Below, piece after piece: positions 8,135 through 15,726 of a DNA stretch of 30,441 nucleotides. Below the pieces are notes generated by a model. That model searched no databases, had not been told where the DNA came from, and saw only the letters and a program-made list of their open reading frames with translations. The position numbers were made by a program, and so were the translations under genes. Numbering within the stretch: the first letter of the stretch is position 1; each line of letters opens with the position of its first letter. This DNA is from an uncultured Pelagibacteraceae bacterium. GTDB taxonomy: Bacteria; Pseudomonadota; Alphaproteobacteria; Pelagibacterales; Pelagibacteraceae. The stretch covers positions 1 to 30,441 of the forward strand of contig CACGET010000005.1 of NCBI GenBank assembly GCA_902572155.1, read 5' to 3'.

Positions 8135-8546
8135 TTTTATTTTTTTTTAAAAATATATAAAAGGCTCCTTCACCACCGTCTTGAATTTTAGCATCTTGTA
8201 CCTCATATATCATTTTCATTAAATCACTATTTTTAACTATAAATTCAGGTACAGAATATTTTAAAATAGAAAGGTCTTTTGACACATAAGGATTTTTTTC
8301 ATTTGTAGAATGTAATCCTTTTCCTGTAACTACGATTATTTTATTTACACTTTCTCGAAAACAGTCTTTAATAAATTTTTCTATATATTCATTTGCATTA
8401 TCAAGAGTGTATCCATGTAAATCTACTGTTTTAGTTTTAACTAAATTTTTATTTTGAATATTGATATCTTTATTTAAAAGTTTTTCCTTTTTAGAAATGA
8501 AATCTTCCCAGTCTCTCTTATCTTTATTTGATATATTTTTATTCAA
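8124..8546 (-). CDS. Smr-domain protein
   Basis: A 140-residue protein with one Smr (small MutS-related) domain: VDLHGYTLDNA near residue 42, VTGKGLHS near 73, and the C-terminal GGEGAFYIFLKK. These match the LDxHG, TGxGxHS and GGxG signatures of stand-alone Smr proteins, many of which have nuclease activity on nucleic acid; the precise role here is unknown. The start is TTG at 8546. It immediately follows the tim44 stop (8549-8547) and is in the same frame, so no earlier start is possible without reading through that stop. Coupled re-initiation is the simplest reading. Confidence 0.85.
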   Translation of the reverse strand: MNKNISNKDKRDWEDFISKKEKLLNKDINIQNKNLVKTKTVDLHGYTLDNANEYIEKFIKDCFRESVNKIIVVTGKGLHSTNEKNPYVSKDLSILKYSVPEFIVKNSDLMKMIYEVQDAKIQDGGEGAFYIFLKKNKIIK

Positions 8547-9143
8547 TTAAGTTAACGTATTAACTAATAACCAGTTTGGATTAACAGACGTTACATCCCT
8601 GGAAAAAACCCAGGTGTCATAAATTTTTTTAATTTTTTCAGGATCACCAGATATGATTTTTTTATTTTTATCTTTTATACAAGTTATAACTTCAGCAACA
8701 AAATCTACTGTAACATTTAAAACTTTATTAATTTTATTTTGTTCTTTTATAACAGCTGAATTAACACCAATAAAAGTTATTTCGGCATAGTGGCCTCTTT
8801 CATTTCTTTCTTTAAGTGCCTCATCAAATTGTTTAAATATTTCTTTGCTTAAAAGAGGTTTGCTTGTAGTGATTTTGTTATCGTTGTCACTAAAATCAGT
8901 TATAATTGTTTCGTAGGCTAATTTAGCACCTTTTATAAATTCTTTTTGAGCTTCTTCATCAAAATCCTCTTTAATTTTTTTAGGATTATTTATATTTATA
9001 TCTTTTAAAATTTTTTCAAATTGAGGGGATCCTTTTCCTTCAAAACCTGTCCTCTTTCCCAATATTCCTCTTAATCTCAAAAATATGAAGCCAGCAATCA
9101 TTGCTAGCAAAATGATGTCTATATATTCAAAACTATAATTCAT
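8547..9143 (-). CDS. Tim44-like domain membrane protein
   Basis: About 198 residues. One N-terminal membrane segment (YIDIILLAMIAGFIFLRLRG) is followed by GKRTGFEGKG and a soluble C-terminal Tim44-like domain (residues ~75-198) ending VFSRDVTSVNPNWLL. The motif order RLRxxLGxRTG after the membrane helix is typical of alphaproteobacterial Tim44 homologues such as TimA, proposed inner-membrane relatives of the mitochondrial import motor anchor. The frame also opens at a TTG (9185), but the ATG at 9143 gives the normal N-terminus, so I chose it. It diverges from fxsA across 57 bases. An MltA-type murein transglycosylase gene, often between tim44 and smr in this class, is absent here. Confidence 0.85.
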   Translation of the reverse strand: MNYSFEYIDIILLAMIAGFIFLRLRGILGKRTGFEGKGSPQFEKILKDININNPKKIKEDFDEEAQKEFIKGAKLAYETIITDFSDNDNKITTSKPLLSKEIFKQFDEALKERNERGHYAEITFIGVNSAVIKEQNKINKVLNVTVDFVAEVITCIKDKNKKIISGDPEKIKKIYDTWVFSRDVTSVNPNWLLVNTLT

Positions 9144-9200
9144 AATATAATTGTAATTACTATGTTGAATAATTTCAACTAGCAATTACATTAAAGACAA

Positions 9201-9626
9201 ATGAACTCAGTACTTTTAACTATAATTTTAGTTCCAATTATTGAAATATATCTATTTATTAAAATTGGATCGCAAATTGGAGCATTAAATACTGTATTAC
9301 TAATATTTGCTACTGCTTTTATGGGAATTTACTATGCTAAATATGAAGGTTTAAATACTATGAAATCAGGTCTCTCCCAACTGATTAAAAATGAAATACC
9401 TGCATATGAAATAATTTCAGGAGCAGCAATAGCATTTGCAGCTATACTTTTAATAGTCCCTGGTTTCGCCTCAGATGTAATAGGCTTTCTTCTTATAATT
9501 CCATTTACTAGAAAATTAATATTAAAGAAAATTTCAAATAAGTTTGAAAAAAAAAATAAAAATAAAAAAGATTTTATTGAAGGTGAATTTGAAGATATAG
9601 AGGAAGAAGATGACAGAAAAATTTAA
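9201..9626 (+). CDS. fxsA: FxsA-family inner-membrane protein
   Basis: A 141-residue protein with three likely membrane segments (about 5-18, 28-46 and 68-99), including LVPIIEIYLFIKIG and the conserved LLIVPGFASDVIGFLLIIPFTR near 82-105. These are FxsA (suppressor of F-exclusion of phage T7) family features. The C-terminal tail is highly charged (KKNKNKKDFIEGEFEDIEE). In many bacteria the molecular function is unknown. The 3' end overlaps secB by 17 bases, so the two are probably cotranscribed and translationally coupled. Confidence 0.9.
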   Translation: MNSVLLTIILVPIIEIYLFIKIGSQIGALNTVLLIFATAFMGIYYAKYEGLNTMKSGLSQLIKNEIPAYEIISGAAIAFAAILLIVPGFASDVIGFLLIIPFTRKLILKKISNKFEKKNKNKKDFIEGEFEDIEEEDDRKI

Positions 9627-10035
9627 AATTCTTGCCTCATACATCAAAGATATGTCTAGTGAAACTCCGAACGTAGAGACTTTTGTTTTTGTTCAAGAAA
9701 ACATAAATAAATATCAATTAAACATAGACATTACCTCCAAAGCTTTAAAAAATAAAATGATTGAAGTAAATACAACCTTAAAATTTGAGGATAAGGAGCC
9801 AAATGAAAAAAAATCTTATTATGAAATTGTATATTCAACAATTGCAAGTGTAAGTGATGAAGTGAAAGAGGATAAAAATGAAATGCAAAAAATAATATTA
9901 TGTGATATTCCAACAATTATTTATCCTAATTTAGAAAAAGCTTTCCTAAACTTAATACATGATTCGGGCCATCCAGGTTTGACTTTTGATAAAAAAGTAG
10001 ATTTTAAAAAGTTATATAGTGAAAAATTTAATTAA
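9610..10035 (+). CDS. secB: Protein-export chaperone SecB
   Basis: A 141-residue SecB: short N-terminal strand (FKILASYIKDMSSETPN), beta-sheet core with alternating hydrophobics, and the C-terminal helix region LCDIPTIIYPNLEKAFLNLI followed by GHPGLTFDKKVDF. It keeps presecretory proteins unfolded and hands them to SecA, relevant here to cargo such as the porin in this window. The start overlaps fxsA by 17 bases, and the stop overlaps the convergent dnaQ end by 8 bases. Confidence 0.93.
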   Translation: MTEKFKILASYIKDMSSETPNVETFVFVQENINKYQLNIDITSKALKNKMIEVNTTLKFEDKEPNEKKSYYEIVYSTIASVSDEVKEDKNEMQKIILCDIPTIIYPNLEKAFLNLIHDSGHPGLTFDKKVDFKKLYSEKFN

Positions 10036-10693
10036 AAAAATTTTTTTTTAAATTTTTTTTAAGATACTCTCTGTGCTTATTAATTTCCTCATTGCTTGGT
10101 AATATAATTTTTTTAAAATATGACATCTTTGCATTTTCATAATTTTCTTTATTAAAATCTTGATCTTTGAAATTAAGAGTAGGTTCTTTCTGATCAATTA
10201 AATTTATGTAAACACTGGATAGTAAATTACAATCAATTAAAGCAGTGTGTTTTGTTCTTTTAGAATTATCAATCCGATATCTTTTACAGAGTGCATCCAA
10301 ACTAGCTGGTGAACCAGGATACTTATTTCTAGCTAATAATAAGGTATCTATGATTTTATTGTCTATTTTTTTTTTACCTATTAACGAAAGTTCGTTATTT
10401 AAGTGACTTAGATCAAATTCAGCGTTGTGAATTATTAGTCTCTTATCTTTAATAAACTCCAAAAACTCATCTTTAATTTCAAAAAATTTTTTTTGTTTGG
10501 ATAAAAATTCATCTGTATAACCATGAACTTCAAAGGCTTTATCTGAAACTTTTCTTTCGGGGTTCAGGTAACAATGAAATTGATTTTTTGTCGGTGTTAA
10601 ATTATCAAGCTCAATACATCCTATTTCAACTATTCTATGTCCTTCAGCTGCTGAGAAGCCTGTGGTTTCTGTGTCGAGTACAATTTCTTTCAT
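10028..10693 (-). CDS. dnaQ: DNA polymerase III epsilon subunit (3'-5' proofreading exonuclease)
   Basis: DEDDh exonuclease of 221 residues. The catalytic residues are D7 and E9 (LDTETTG), D94 (AEFDLSHL), H149 and D154 (HTALIDC). The 160-221 tail is lysine-rich and would hold the polymerase-binding segment. It overlaps coaE by 4 bases (ATGA type). The pairing coaE-dnaQ next to secB is a common alphaproteobacterial arrangement. The stop codon region is flanked by long A and T tracts (10034-10062). Confidence 0.95.
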   Translation of the reverse strand: MKEIVLDTETTGFSAAEGHRIVEIGCIELDNLTPTKNQFHCYLNPERKVSDKAFEVHGYTDEFLSKQKKFFEIKDEFLEFIKDKRLIIHNAEFDLSHLNNELSLIGKKKIDNKIIDTLLLARNKYPGSPASLDALCKRYRIDNSKRTKHTALIDCNLLSSVYINLIDQKEPTLNFKDQDFNKENYENAKMSYFKKIILPSNEEINKHREYLKKNLKKNFFN

Positions 10694-11259
10694 TTAATTT
10701 CCCTTAAAATAGAATTCACACTTTTTAATGCCTCTTTATGTATAAATCTATTATTAATTATTAAATCAGATTTACTTTTCTTTTTTTTTAATGACCACTG
10801 TACTTGTTTAAATTTACTAATTAGTTTCCTATTATAATTTTCTCTTTTCTTCAATCTTTTATCAATTTTAGACCGGGAAGATTGAATATAAATTACCACA
10901 TCATTTTTTTTATTTAGTCCGTTTTCAAGAAATAAGGGGATATCTAAAATTACAAATTTTTTATTAATATTCTTGTGTACAAAAATTTCCATTTGTTTTC
11001 TAACTAATGGGTGAATTATTTTTGAAATTTTTTTTAAATTTATTTGATTTGCTAAAATACATTTAATTAATTCTTTTTTTTTTAAAGGAAAAGAAGAAAA
11101 AAAATTTGGAAATTTCTTTTTAATCAAATAAAAACATTTTTTATCTTTTTTATAGATTGCTGAAACGACCGCATCTGCATTAAAAACTGGATATCCAAAT
11201 AGATTAGCAAAATACGACTTTCCAGAGCCTATATCACCCACTAATGCAATTCTAATCAT
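10690..11259 (-). CDS. coaE: Dephospho-CoA kinase
   Basis: P-loop kinase of 189 residues, the last step of CoA synthesis (dephospho-CoA + ATP to CoA + ADP). The Walker A motif GDIGSGKS is at 8-15. The substrate-side segments FNADAVV and IIHPLVRKQM and the lid motif VVYIQSSRSKIDKRLKKREN fit the family. It is unusually lysine-rich. The start overlaps aroE by 8 bases and the end overlaps dnaQ by 4. Confidence 0.94.
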   Translation of the reverse strand: MIRIALVGDIGSGKSYFANLFGYPVFNADAVVSAIYKKDKKCFYLIKKKFPNFFSSFPLKKKELIKCILANQINLKKISKIIHPLVRKQMEIFVHKNINKKFVILDIPLFLENGLNKKNDVVIYIQSSRSKIDKRLKKRENYNRKLISKFKQVQWSLKKKKSKSDLIINNRFIHKEALKSVNSILREIK

Positions 11260-12049
11260 TATTTAAAATCTTAATTGTTTCATCATTAATATCTGGCATT
11301 ATTTGATGCCAAAGCGTGAATGCTTGATGCGCTTGATAGATAAACATCATTTTTCCATTTTCAGTCAAATTGCCTAATTTTTTTCCTTTTTTTAAGAAAT
11401 CAGTCTCTTCTGGGTTATAAATTACATCATAAAAAAGTTTACCACTATCAACACTGGAAAAGTCTAAATTTATTTTATCATCTTTATTTAGACCTATGCT
11501 TGTTGCATTAATAACTATATCAAAATCAGAAATCTTGCCCCAGTCACTTATTAATATATCTTTGAAAAAGTTCTTTAAGTCTTCTGCTTTTTCTCTTGTT
11601 CTATTACTTACCGTTATCGATAGTGCTTTCATTCTTTGAAGAGCAAAAATAATTGACGACACAACCCCACCCGCACCTAGAATTAAAATTTTTTTATTAT
11701 AAACATTATATTTAATTTTCTTTAAGCTAAGTTCAAATCCTGCAATGTCTGTATTATGACCGATTATTTTATTGTCACTCAAATATATGGTGTTAATTGA
11801 CTGTGTTGACTCTGCTTCTAAACTTAATTTGTCCATATAAGGTATTAAATCTTTTTTAAATGGAACGGTTACGTTGATGCCCTGAATGTGACCCTCTCTA
11901 ATTTCAGAAACAATGTTTTTTAAATCCTTTTTTTCAACTTGTTTCTTTTCGTATATAGCGTTAATTTTATTTTTTTTAATCCAGTGATTATGTAAAGTGG
12001 GGGATAAAGAATGGCTTATTGGATTTCCTATAACTAAATATTTTTTCAT
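11252..12049 (-). CDS. aroE: Shikimate dehydrogenase
   Basis: NADPH-dependent reduction of 3-dehydroshikimate to shikimate. It has 265 residues in two domains: the N-terminal substrate domain has NPISHSLSPTLHN (9-21), catalytic Lys65 in NVTVPFKKDL and Asp101 in HNTDIAGF; the Rossmann domain has GAGGVVSSI near 124-132 and NRTREKAEDL. The C-terminal YQAHQAFTLW closes the active site. It overlaps maf by 4 bases and coaE by 8. Confidence 0.96.
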   Translation of the reverse strand: MKKYLVIGNPISHSLSPTLHNHWIKKNKINAIYEKKQVEKKDLKNIVSEIREGHIQGINVTVPFKKDLIPYMDKLSLEAESTQSINTIYLSDNKIIGHNTDIAGFELSLKKIKYNVYNKKILILGAGGVVSSIIFALQRMKALSITVSNRTREKAEDLKNFFKDILISDWGKISDFDIVINATSIGLNKDDKINLDFSSVDSGKLFYDVIYNPEETDFLKKGKKLGNLTENGKMMFIYQAHQAFTLWHQIMPDINDETIKILNND

Positions 12050-12633
12050 TTATGATTATTTAAATATTCCTGAATTTTTTTAATAGGAAGGCCCATTATA
12101 GTATTTTTGTCTCCCTCAATTTTAGAAAATAAATTTCTACCTTCTCCTTCAATTTGATAAACATTATAGGCAAACAGTGTTTCATCAGCTATTTTAGATA
12201 AATACAATATAAGTTCATGATTGGACATTTTTTTCATTGTTAGCTTGGCTTTATCGGTATAATTCCAAATCATAGACCCATTATTTGATAAGCACACAGA
12301 ACTAAATAAAAAATGAGCCCTACCATTCATTTTTTCTAAAATTTTCAAGGCCTCTTCCCTATTTGTGGGTTTTGAAATCAGTTCGCCATCAAGATCAATT
12401 ACACTATCTGCGCCCAAAACTAATTTATTTGGGTTTTTTGTGCTGATTTTATTTGCCTTTAATTCAGCTAAGTTTTTTGAAATAACCTTGGGTGAAGCTC
12501 CTTCTTTAAGTAAGCTTTTTTTAATGATGTCTTCATCTATATTAGATGCTTCGACCTCATTTAAGATGTTGTGACTGTCTAATAGATCTTTCCTAACTTT
12601 GCTTTTTGATGCTAAAATGAGTTTATTTGACAT
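12046..12633 (-). CDS. maf: Maf family nucleoside triphosphate pyrophosphatase
   Basis: A 195-residue Maf/Ham1-fold house-cleaning pyrophosphatase: N-terminal LILASKSKVRKDLL, the LGADSVIDLDGELISKP signature near 71-88, and MNGRAHFLFSSVCL. The subgroup (dTTP/UTP or 7-methyl-GTP specific) cannot be fixed from these motifs alone. It starts 11 bases inside the end of ppsR and ends overlapping aroE by 4. Confidence 0.93.
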   Translation of the reverse strand: MSNKLILASKSKVRKDLLDSHNILNEVEASNIDEDIIKKSLLKEGASPKVISKNLAELKANKISTKNPNKLVLGADSVIDLDGELISKPTNREEALKILEKMNGRAHFLFSSVCLSNNGSMIWNYTDKAKLTMKKMSNHELILYLSKIADETLFAYNVYQIEGEGRNLFSKIEGDKNTIMGLPIKKIQEYLNNHK

Positions 12634-13450
12634 TGTCTTTATATATTTCGTGAATTTTTATTATAGACGCTGCTGTTTCTTCTACAGATTTTCTTGTAAC
12701 ATCAATAGATGGCCATCCATACTTTTTAAAAGTTTTCTTGGCATTTAAAATTTCTTTTCTAATATTCTCAATCTCAGTATAAGTTTTGTTCTCTGTTTCT
12801 TTCAGTGAGTTCATTCTATTTTTTCTTACATCAACTAGTCTTTCTGCTTCTGTGTTTAAACCTACAACGCAGGCTAATTTTGGGTTATCTTTTAAAATTT
12901 TTGGTAACGAGTTTTCATTAACAAGTGGTATATTAGAAGTTTTGAGCCCTCTATTTGCTAAGTAAATAGATGTTGGTGTTTTGCTAGTTCTGCTTACACC
13001 TATTAATATTATATCAGAATTTTCAATATCGTTAATTGAATTTCCATCGTCATGATTCATAGTAAATTGTATAGCTTCAATTCTTTCGTAATATTCATCA
13101 TTTAACACGTGTTGACCACTTGGTTGGTGTGAGGCTTTTTGGTTAAGAATTTTAGAGAAATTTAGAATTAAATTCCCAAGGACACTAAAACAAGGTATTT
13201 TTTTTTTATCACTAGAGTTTTTTAAAAAAGATCCCAGGTTGTTATCAACAATTGTATATAAAATAATAGAATTTTTATTTTCTTTAGCATCTTCTAGTAT
13301 TTTTAAAATTTGATTCTCAGTACGCGTGAAAGAATAAGAGTGTATTTTGTATTTAATATTATTAAATTGAGCTTTTAGAGCTAAAAAAATCCTATCTAAT
13401 GTTTCGCCTGTTGAATCTGATATTAAATATATTTGATATGTATTACTCAT
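12623..13450 (-). CDS. ppsR: Pyruvate,phosphate dikinase / PEP synthase regulatory protein (DUF299)
   Basis: A bifunctional kinase/pyrophosphorylase of 275 residues that switches PPDK or PEP synthase by reversible threonine phosphorylation. The N-terminal YLISDSTGETLDRIFLA and the P-loop GVSRTSKT (151-158) are diagnostic. The PPDK-type substrate is more likely in alphaproteobacteria, but the sequence does not decide. This is the homologue of Rickettsia RP001, the gene flanking the replication origin opposite hemE. First gene of the minus-strand series ppsR-maf-aroE-coaE-dnaQ, starting at the left edge of the putative origin. Confidence 0.92.
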   Translation of the reverse strand: MSNTYQIYLISDSTGETLDRIFLALKAQFNNIKYKIHSYSFTRTENQILKILEDAKENKNSIILYTIVDNNLGSFLKNSSDKKKIPCFSVLGNLILNFSKILNQKASHQPSGQHVLNDEYYERIEAIQFTMNHDDGNSINDIENSDIILIGVSRTSKTPTSIYLANRGLKTSNIPLVNENSLPKILKDNPKLACVVGLNTEAERLVDVRKNRMNSLKETENKTYTEIENIRKEILNAKKTFKKYGWPSIDVTRKSVEETAASIIKIHEIYKDNVK

Positions 13451-13629
13451 GAAAAAATTGTTAATAAATTTGTATTATTTTCTAAAAATTACTCAAATTA
13501 AATATTGTGAAATTATCACTGTAAAATATGACTTTTATTAACATATTTAAATAAATTACTAATATAATACATATAATTTAATAATATCAAAAAAAGCTTC
13601 AATTTTAACAATTTAAATAGATTTAAGAC

Positions 13630-13648
13630 GTTATTAAGATGTTATTAA
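13630..13648. repeat. Tandem GTTATTAA repeat forming a CtrA-type TTAA-N7-TTAA motif
   Basis: GTTATTAA occurs at 13630-13637 and 13641-13648, 11 bases apart, about one helical turn. The two TTAA blocks (13634-13637 and 13645-13648) are separated by exactly 7 bases, the spacing of the CtrA recognition motif in Caulobacter. Such motifs arise by chance in AT-rich DNA; whether this organism has CtrA cannot be seen here. Confidence 0.4.
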
Positions 13649-13650
13649 AG

Positions 13651-13681
13651 TGTGAATTATTATTTATTATCGTAATTCACA
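13651..13681. repeat. Inverted pair of DnaA-box-like 9-mers in the putative origin
   Basis: TGTGAATTA (13651-13659) and TAATTCACA (13673-13681) are exact reverse complements with a 13-base spacer. TAATTCACA differs from the DnaA box TTATTCACA at one base, so these could be a head-to-head pair of weak DnaA sites. They could equally be a hairpin or an operator for hemE, whose start is 41 bases downstream. Confidence 0.45.
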
Positions 13682-13722
13682 AAACATAATACTACTACAA
13701 TAATTATATATATAATTTAAAT

Positions 13723-14724
13723 ATGAATCCATTACATCAAGTAATTATAAATAAAAACACGAATAGAAAACCAGTTTGGATAATGAGACAAGCTGGAAGA
13801 TATTTGCCTGAATTTAGAGAAATAAGAAAACAAAATCCAAATTTTATAAAACTGTGTCTAAATGAAAATTTATCAACAAAGATAACATTACAACCTTTAC
13901 AAAGATTTAATTTAGATGCAGCAATAATTTTTTCTGATATTTTAATATTACCATATGGGCTAAATCAAAAAGTTGAATTCGAGAAAGGTTTTGGTCCAAA
14001 ACTTGGCGATGTTAATATCGAGGAAATGTTGAGACTAAATGAGGAAAGTTTTGTAAAAAAAATTAATCCGATTTATAATGCTATTAAAAAAGTAAGCACA
14101 AGTAATATTGTAAAAAATAAAAATACAATAGGTTTTGTTGGGGCTCCATGGACTTTATTAGTTTATATAATAAATCAACAATCTCCAAAAAAAAATTTAA
14201 AAAAAGATTTTTTTAAAAATAAAACTTTAATTAAAAAAATTTTGTTAGTTTTAGATAAATTTTTAAAAATACATATTAAAAATCAAATTAATAGTGGTGC
14301 GAATATAATACAAATATTTGATAGCTGGGCGGGCTTATTAGAAGAAAAAGATTTACCTGACTATATATATTTACCTACCCTCAGTTTAGTAAACTATGTT
14401 AAATCTTTAAATACACCTGTTATTTGTTTTCCTCGGGAGATTAAAAATTATAAAAAATTTTGCGAAACAGTTAAACCAGATGCAGTGAGTATTGATTATA
14501 ATGTTGATCCAATAAAAATTTTAAATGATATAAAAATTCCAATTCAAGGTGGTCTCAATCCTAAAATATTACTTTCAGATAAAGATACGATAAAAAAAGA
14601 AACAAAAAAATATTTAGATATATTTAAAGATCATCCTTATATTTTTAATTTAGGCCACGGAGTTTTGCCAGAAACCGATCCAAATATAATGGATTATTTG
14701 GTTAAAATGGTAAAGGATTACTAA
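13723..14724 (+). CDS. hemE: Uroporphyrinogen decarboxylase
   Basis: A 333-residue TIM-barrel enzyme that removes four carboxylates from uroporphyrinogen III to give coproporphyrinogen III. PVWIMRQAGRYLPEFREIR near residues 18-36 is the family signature, with the catalytic Asp in DAAIIFSDIL. The C-terminal NLGHGVLPETDP is conserved. It is first in a plus-strand heme cluster and abuts hemH with no gap (TAA then ATG). The ATG lacks a Shine-Dalgarno sequence and sits 7 bases after a TATAAT. Confidence 0.97.
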   Translation: MNPLHQVIINKNTNRKPVWIMRQAGRYLPEFREIRKQNPNFIKLCLNENLSTKITLQPLQRFNLDAAIIFSDILILPYGLNQKVEFEKGFGPKLGDVNIEEMLRLNEESFVKKINPIYNAIKKVSTSNIVKNKNTIGFVGAPWTLLVYIINQQSPKKNLKKDFFKNKTLIKKILLVLDKFLKIHIKNQINSGANIIQIFDSWAGLLEEKDLPDYIYLPTLSLVNYVKSLNTPVICFPREIKNYKKFCETVKPDAVSIDYNVDPIKILNDIKIPIQGGLNPKILLSDKDTIKKETKKYLDIFKDHPYIFNLGHGVLPETDPNIMDYLVKMVKDY

Positions 14725-15723
14725 ATGATAAATAAGGAAGACCATCCACTCGTAAAATTCGGTAAAACAGGAGTATTAATTGTAAACTTGGGAACCCCAG
14801 ACTCAACTAGTTGGTTTGATATAAGAAAATACTTAAAAGAATTTTTATCAGACAAACGTGTAATAGAAGTAAATCCTATAGTTTGGAAGATAATCTTAAA
14901 CCTGTTTATCTTAAATTTTAGGCCATCAAAAACTGCTAAAGCTTATAAAGAAATTTGGATGAAGGAAGAAAACATTTCACCGTTATTATATTACCCAAAA
15001 AAACAAGCACAAAAAATATCTGCATCAATTTCAGAAAAACATTTAATTATAGATTTTGCAATGAGGTATGGAAATCCTAGTATTAAAAGTAAAATTTTTA
15101 AATTGCATGAACAAGGATGTGAAAATTTAGTTATTTTACCATTATATCCTCAATATGCAGCGGCAACAACAGCCACTGTTTGCGATGAGGTTTACAGAAC
15201 TTTAATGCAAATGAGATGGCAACCATCTTTGAAAATAGTTCCTCATTACGAATCTAATCCTTTATATATTTCTGCACTAGTAAACTCAATTAATAAAAAA
15301 ATAAATGAATTAAATTGGAGGCCCGATTTAATTTTGGCTTCTTACCATGGTATACCAAAAAAATATTTTGAGAAAGGGGATCCATATCATTGTTATTGTT
15401 ATAAAACTACAAGGCTTATCTCCGAAAAATTGAATTCTGTAGAAATAAAAACAACCTTCCAGTCCAGGTTTGGCCCCCAAGAATGGCTACAGCCCTATAC
15501 GGATAAAGCTTTAGAAAATTTACCTAAAGAAGGTAAAAAAAATATTCTTACAATATGTCCAGGCTTTTCTTCAGATTGTGTAGAAACTTTAGAAGAAATA
15601 TTGATTCAGGGCAAAGAAAGCTTTATTAGTGCTGGAGGTGAAAACTTTGACATGGTGCCATGTTTAAATGACACTGATGATCATATCTTCTTACTAAAAT
15701 CTTTAATTCAGAGCATTGTTTAA
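14725..15723 (+). CDS. hemH: Ferrochelatase
   Basis: A 332-residue protein inserting Fe2+ into protoporphyrin IX. GVLIVNLGTPDS opens the first domain. The catalytic His208 is in ASYHGIPKKYF and the acidic Glu287 is in SSDCVETLEEI, matching the metal-binding pair of the family. TFQSRFGPQEWLQPYTD lines the porphyrin site. The repeated Cys/His in DPYHCYCYKTT resembles the region used by some ferrochelatases for structure or metal binding, but a cluster cannot be asserted. It starts directly after the hemE stop. Confidence 0.96.
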   Translation: MINKEDHPLVKFGKTGVLIVNLGTPDSTSWFDIRKYLKEFLSDKRVIEVNPIVWKIILNLFILNFRPSKTAKAYKEIWMKEENISPLLYYPKKQAQKISASISEKHLIIDFAMRYGNPSIKSKIFKLHEQGCENLVILPLYPQYAAATTATVCDEVYRTLMQMRWQPSLKIVPHYESNPLYISALVNSINKKINELNWRPDLILASYHGIPKKYFEKGDPYHCYCYKTTRLISEKLNSVEIKTTFQSRFGPQEWLQPYTDKALENLPKEGKKNILTICPGFSSDCVETLEEILIQGKESFISAGGENFDMVPCLNDTDDHIFLLKSLIQSIV

Positions 15724-15726
15724 TTA

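Larger units (their letters stand above)
13451..13722. other. Putative chromosomal replication origin (oriC) between ppsR and hemE
   Basis: A 272-base non-coding region between divergent ppsR and hemE. In Caulobacter crescentus the mapped origin lies between hemE and the RP001 homologue, and Rickettsia prowazekii shares this arrangement; the same pair flanks this gap. 13521-13620 contains only 12 G/C in 100 bases, suitable for a duplex-unwinding element. To its right lie a TTAA-N7-TTAA motif and two inverted DnaA-box-like 9-mers. Genes to the left are mostly minus and to the right plus, so transcription diverges. No perfect DnaA box (TTATNCACA) was found, so the call rests mainly on synteny and composition. 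The region must also hold the promoters of ppsR and hemE; TATAAT at 13711-13716 is a likely hemE -10 box. Confidence 0.7.

Noticed and set aside
9144..9185. TTG start at 9185 for the tim44-like gene
   Set aside because: The ATG at 9143 yields the family-typical N-terminus; the longer form would consume most of the divergent promoter region.
10034..10062. A/T tracts between secB and dnaQ as a hairpin terminator
   Set aside because: Runs of A then T can pair but the stem would have no G-C pairs and lies within the dnaQ coding end; not convincing.
13104..13113. AACACGTGTT palindrome inside ppsR, considered as a second parS
   Set aside because: Only the CACGTG core is shared; flanking bases do not match parS.
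13581..13597. IHF-type site in the putative origin
   Set aside because: TATCAA is present but the required downstream TTR at the correct spacing is not.
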